A stretch of 40,685 nt of DNA from Patescibacteria group bacterium (GTDB lineage: Bacteria > Patescibacteriota > Patescibacteriia > 2-12-FULL-60-25), in contig JAQURS010000009.1 of assembly GCA_028715505.1 (NCBI GenBank), positions 1-40,685 of the forward strand, read 5' to 3'. The first letter of the stretch is position 1. Every line of letters begins with the position of its first letter. Under the pieces are notes generated by a model. The model ran no database searches. It saw only the letters and a program-made list of their open reading frames with translations, and was not told the DNA's origin. The position numbers were made by a program, and so were the translations under genes. This document shows, in pieces, positions 38,810-40,685 of this stretch.

Positions 38810-39497
38810 CCATCAGGTAGCTCGCGACTATCGCGGCCGTCTCGGCGCGCAGCACGGTTTGACCAAGGCTCGCGATTTTAAAGTCGTGTTTTTTAGCTTC
38901 TTTAATTTCTTCGGGCGTCCAACCGCCTTCGGGACCGATAAAAACGCCAACGGATTGTTGGTCATCCTTTAACTTCACGCCATCGGTTGCTTCGAGATCA
39001 AATATAAAATTCACGTCATTGCCTTTGGCGTTATCCAAAGCTTGATTCCAAGTCAGTGGTTTTGAAACTTCCGGCAAGCGGCAACGGCCGGATTGCTCCG
39101 AAGCTTCTTTGGCGATCTTTTTTAGCCTCTCAAAATTCAAGTTTTGTTTGATGGTTCTTTCCGACAGGATGGGGATAATCATTGAGACGCCGATTTCGGT
39201 GGCCTTCTGCGTGACCCAATCGAAATTTTCCCGCTTCAAAATCGAACAATATAATATGATGCGGCGTTTTGGCTCGCGATCGACTGCTTGGGGCTTGCCC
39301 AATTCCAGAGTCACGCGGTTTTTGCCAAAAGCCGAAATTTTAGCCAAAGCTTCGCGTCCTTGGCCATCGCAAAGCATTAACATTTCGCCTGTTTTCAAGC
39401 GGAGTACCTGCGTAATTTGGCGCGTCGCGTCGGGATCGGCTAACTCGAAAACTCCAGGGTGGAGATCGGAATCGATTATGAAGCGGTTGAGTCTCAT
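38793..39497 (-). CDS. rsmE: 16S rRNA (uracil-1498-N3)-methyltransferase
   Basis: 234 aa starting MRLNRFIIDSDLHPGVFELA. It has an N-terminal PUA-like domain (about 1-70) and a SPOUT methyltransferase with IILYCSILKRENFDWVTQKA, EIGVSMIIPILSERTI, EQSGRCRLPEV, FIGPEGGWTPEEI and LGQTVLRAETAAI. The deep-trefoil knot motif (IGPEGG and LRAETA) is complete. A start at 39521 would add eight residues (MNIQSTTY). It converges on the PBP gene. Confidence 0.96.
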   Translation of the reverse strand: MRLNRFIIDSDLHPGVFELADPDATRQITQVLRLKTGEMLMLCDGQGREALAKISAFGKNRVTLELGKPQAVDREPKRRIILYCSILKRENFDWVTQKATEIGVSMIIPILSERTIKQNLNFERLKKIAKEASEQSGRCRLPEVSKPLTWNQALDNAKGNDVNFIFDLEATDGVKLKDDQQSVGVFIGPEGGWTPEEIKEAKKHDFKIASLGQTVLRAETAAIVASYLMATARS

Positions 39498-39536
39498 ATA
39501 TGTTGTGGATTGAATATTCATTGCGTCCGGCAGTTA

Positions 39537-39545
39537 TGCTATACT
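39537..39545 (+). promoter_or_regulatory. Extended -10 promoter for the O-antigen-ligase-like gene
   Basis: TGC-TATACT (39537-39545), an extended -10 with a weak -35 (TTCATT) 17 bp upstream. The leader would be about 32 nt. Confidence 0.55.
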
Positions 39546-39583
39546 CTGTCTACTGATTTCACAATACTATATTATTTTCTTTT

Positions 39584-40685
39584 ATGCTCAATCAAGACGC
39601 CGTGGCCAAGGCCACGTGGGAGGGCGGTGAAGCGGGAGTTTCTCCGCGCCTGCTCAAGGTCCTGGCATGGATCATTGACGCTTGCTTATACGCCAGCGTT
39701 GCGTTGGTCCCGCTTTTCTTCCTGCCCATCTCATTGGATGTGCTGGAACTTAATAAACAGACTTTGCTTATCATCCTGGTGATGATTGGCACGACTGCTT
39801 GGCTCGGAAAGGCTGTGGCCGAAAGGCGCTTCATGCTTTCCAGGGCCTGGATCCACTTGGTGGTCGCCCTGTTCGCGTTGGGCTGGCTCATCACAAGTCT
39901 CTTCTCGTCCGACCGCTATCTCTCGCTCATCGGTAATTTGGGACAGATGCAATGGTCGTTCGCCACCATACTGACCTTCGTGGTCTTTTATTTCCTGGTG
40001 GTGAACCGCGTCGGCACGACTAAGAAGCTTTATAACTTGATCTTGGCTTTCCTGGCCTCGTCCCTGATCGTCGGGCTGTACGGCTTCCTGCAAATGGTCA
40101 ACGTTTTCCCGATCGGCTGGATTTCGGCCACGACCAAATCAAATACCTTTAATACCATCGGCACCATCAACGCCTTGGGCGTCTACATGGTTTTGCCTCT
40201 CGTCCTGGCCGTCTCGTTGACTGTCCTTGGCTGCAAAGATGACCAGTGCGTGCTCGGCAAGAAGAGCAAGGGGAGCGTGGCCGCCAACGTGATCGTCTGG
40301 CTGACCGTGCTCGTCTCGCTCTTGATCGCCATCGTGGTTGATTTCTGGGTGGTCTGGGCGGCCGTCATTTTCGGCATGGTCCTGTTGATCGTCTTACCGA
40401 TTGTCCGCTCGCTCAAAGTGCATCACGTCTCAAGGATCGTGGCGCCGGTCGTGATCGTCTGCTTGGCCGTGTTGCTGCTCATCTTCAAAACGCCCATCAA
40501 TCTCAACTTGCCGGCGGAAGTCTCCCCTTCGGCCGCGGCTTCGTGGGACATCGCCAAGAGCGTGTTGCGTTCTTCGCCGATCTTCGGATCAGGCCCGGGC
40601 ACGTGGATTTACGATTACGCCAAATACCGCTCACCGGCCGTCAACTTGTCGCAATTCTGGACCGTGCGTTTTGAACGCGGCTTGA
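39584..40685 (+). CDS. O-antigen ligase / Wzy-like multispanning membrane protein, truncated by the window
   Basis: The first 367 residues are visible, starting MLNQDAVAKATWEGGEAGVS. At least nine hydrophobic helices can be read, among them LYASVALVPLFFLPI, LLIILVMIGTTAWLG, ALFALGWLITSLF, FATILTFVVFYFLVV, VIVWLTVLVSLLIAIVV and VVIVCLAVLLLIF. The large periplasmic loop begins near LRSSPIFGSGPGTWIYDYAK and ends at FWTVRFERGL. The segment GSGPGTW is typical of O-antigen ligase and polymerase proteins. They join or polymerise surface glycans. The frame runs on without a stop to the end of the window. No ribosome site is evident. Confidence 0.85.
   Translation, partial: MLNQDAVAKATWEGGEAGVSPRLLKVLAWIIDACLYASVALVPLFFLPISLDVLELNKQTLLIILVMIGTTAWLGKAVAERRFMLSRAWIHLVVALFALGWLITSLFSSDRYLSLIGNLGQMQWSFATILTFVVFYFLVVNRVGTTKKLYNLILAFLASSLIVGLYGFLQMVNVFPIGWISATTKSNTFNTIGTINALGVYMVLPLVLAVSLTVLGCKDDQCVLGKKSKGSVAANVIVWLTVLVSLLIAIVVDFWVVWAAVIFGMVLLIVLPIVRSLKVHHVSRIVAPVVIVCLAVLLLIFKTPINLNLPAEVSPSAAASWDIAKSVLRSSPIFGSGPGTWIYDYAKYRSPAVNLSQFWTVRFERGL

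Overview
The window looks like the replication-origin region of a Patescibacteria/CPR chromosome, most likely a Parcubacteria-type lineage. This is inferred from gene content, not from a tree. The evidence is: rpmH-rnpA-yidD read away from dnaA-dnaN, with neither yidC nor recF beside them; many small orphan proteins; a DUF5654 two-helix membrane protein, a SIMPL protein and a TrmB-type regulator; a secreted surface-protein cluster; and a truncated O-antigen-ligase-like membrane protein. Coding density is high. I see no insertion sequence, prophage, rRNA gene or CRISPR array.

Left arm (1-9.7 kb): the start of pnp, a beta-carbonic-anhydrase-like gene with an overlapping small ORF, a NYN-domain protein and rpsO. 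The usual rpsO-pnp pair is therefore split by unrelated genes. A ureohydrolase, a Xer recombinase, a degenerate Nudix-like protein, tRNA-Arg(TCT), a TrmB regulator divergent from an orphan gene, and a run of minus-strand orphan genes follow. That run includes an ATP-grasp enzyme, a Cys-rich mini-protein behind a probable attenuator, and a double zinc-knuckle protein.

Centre (9.8-20.9 kb): an RlmI-like methyltransferase, an alpha/beta hydrolase, a slipin and a DUF167 protein. Next come guaB and purA, the two branches from IMP, on back-to-back promoters. yidD, rnpA, rpmH, a SIMPL protein and DUF5654 lead up to dnaA and dnaN. The dnaA-dnaN gap is AT-rich, has two 13-bp repeats spaced 21 bp and several DnaA-box-like motifs, and is the likely oriC.

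Right arm (20.9-40.7 kb): four exported proteins on the minus strand (20.9-27.5 kb) form a putative cell-surface complex. An 0.86-kb cluster of seven perfect 16-bp parS sites follows (27576-28439), with one small gene and tRNA-Ala(CGC) inside it and tRNA-Arg(CCT) just outside. Then come rpsT/holA, two orphan genes each followed by the same tandem-hairpin module, gdpD-polA, an orphan gene, tRNA-Cys, a 3D-domain secreted protein, a class A penicillin-binding protein, rsmE, and the start of a Wzy/WaaL-like protein that runs off the window.

Two styles of gene start recur. One group has a -10 box 6-9 nt before the ATG and no Shine-Dalgarno (probably leaderless). The other has a TTGACA-like promoter, a GGAGG-type ribosome site and often its own terminator. 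Most orphan genes, plus guaB, purA and the ureohydrolase, belong to the second group. Start choices below use this pattern. All functional calls are from reading motifs; no database search was run.
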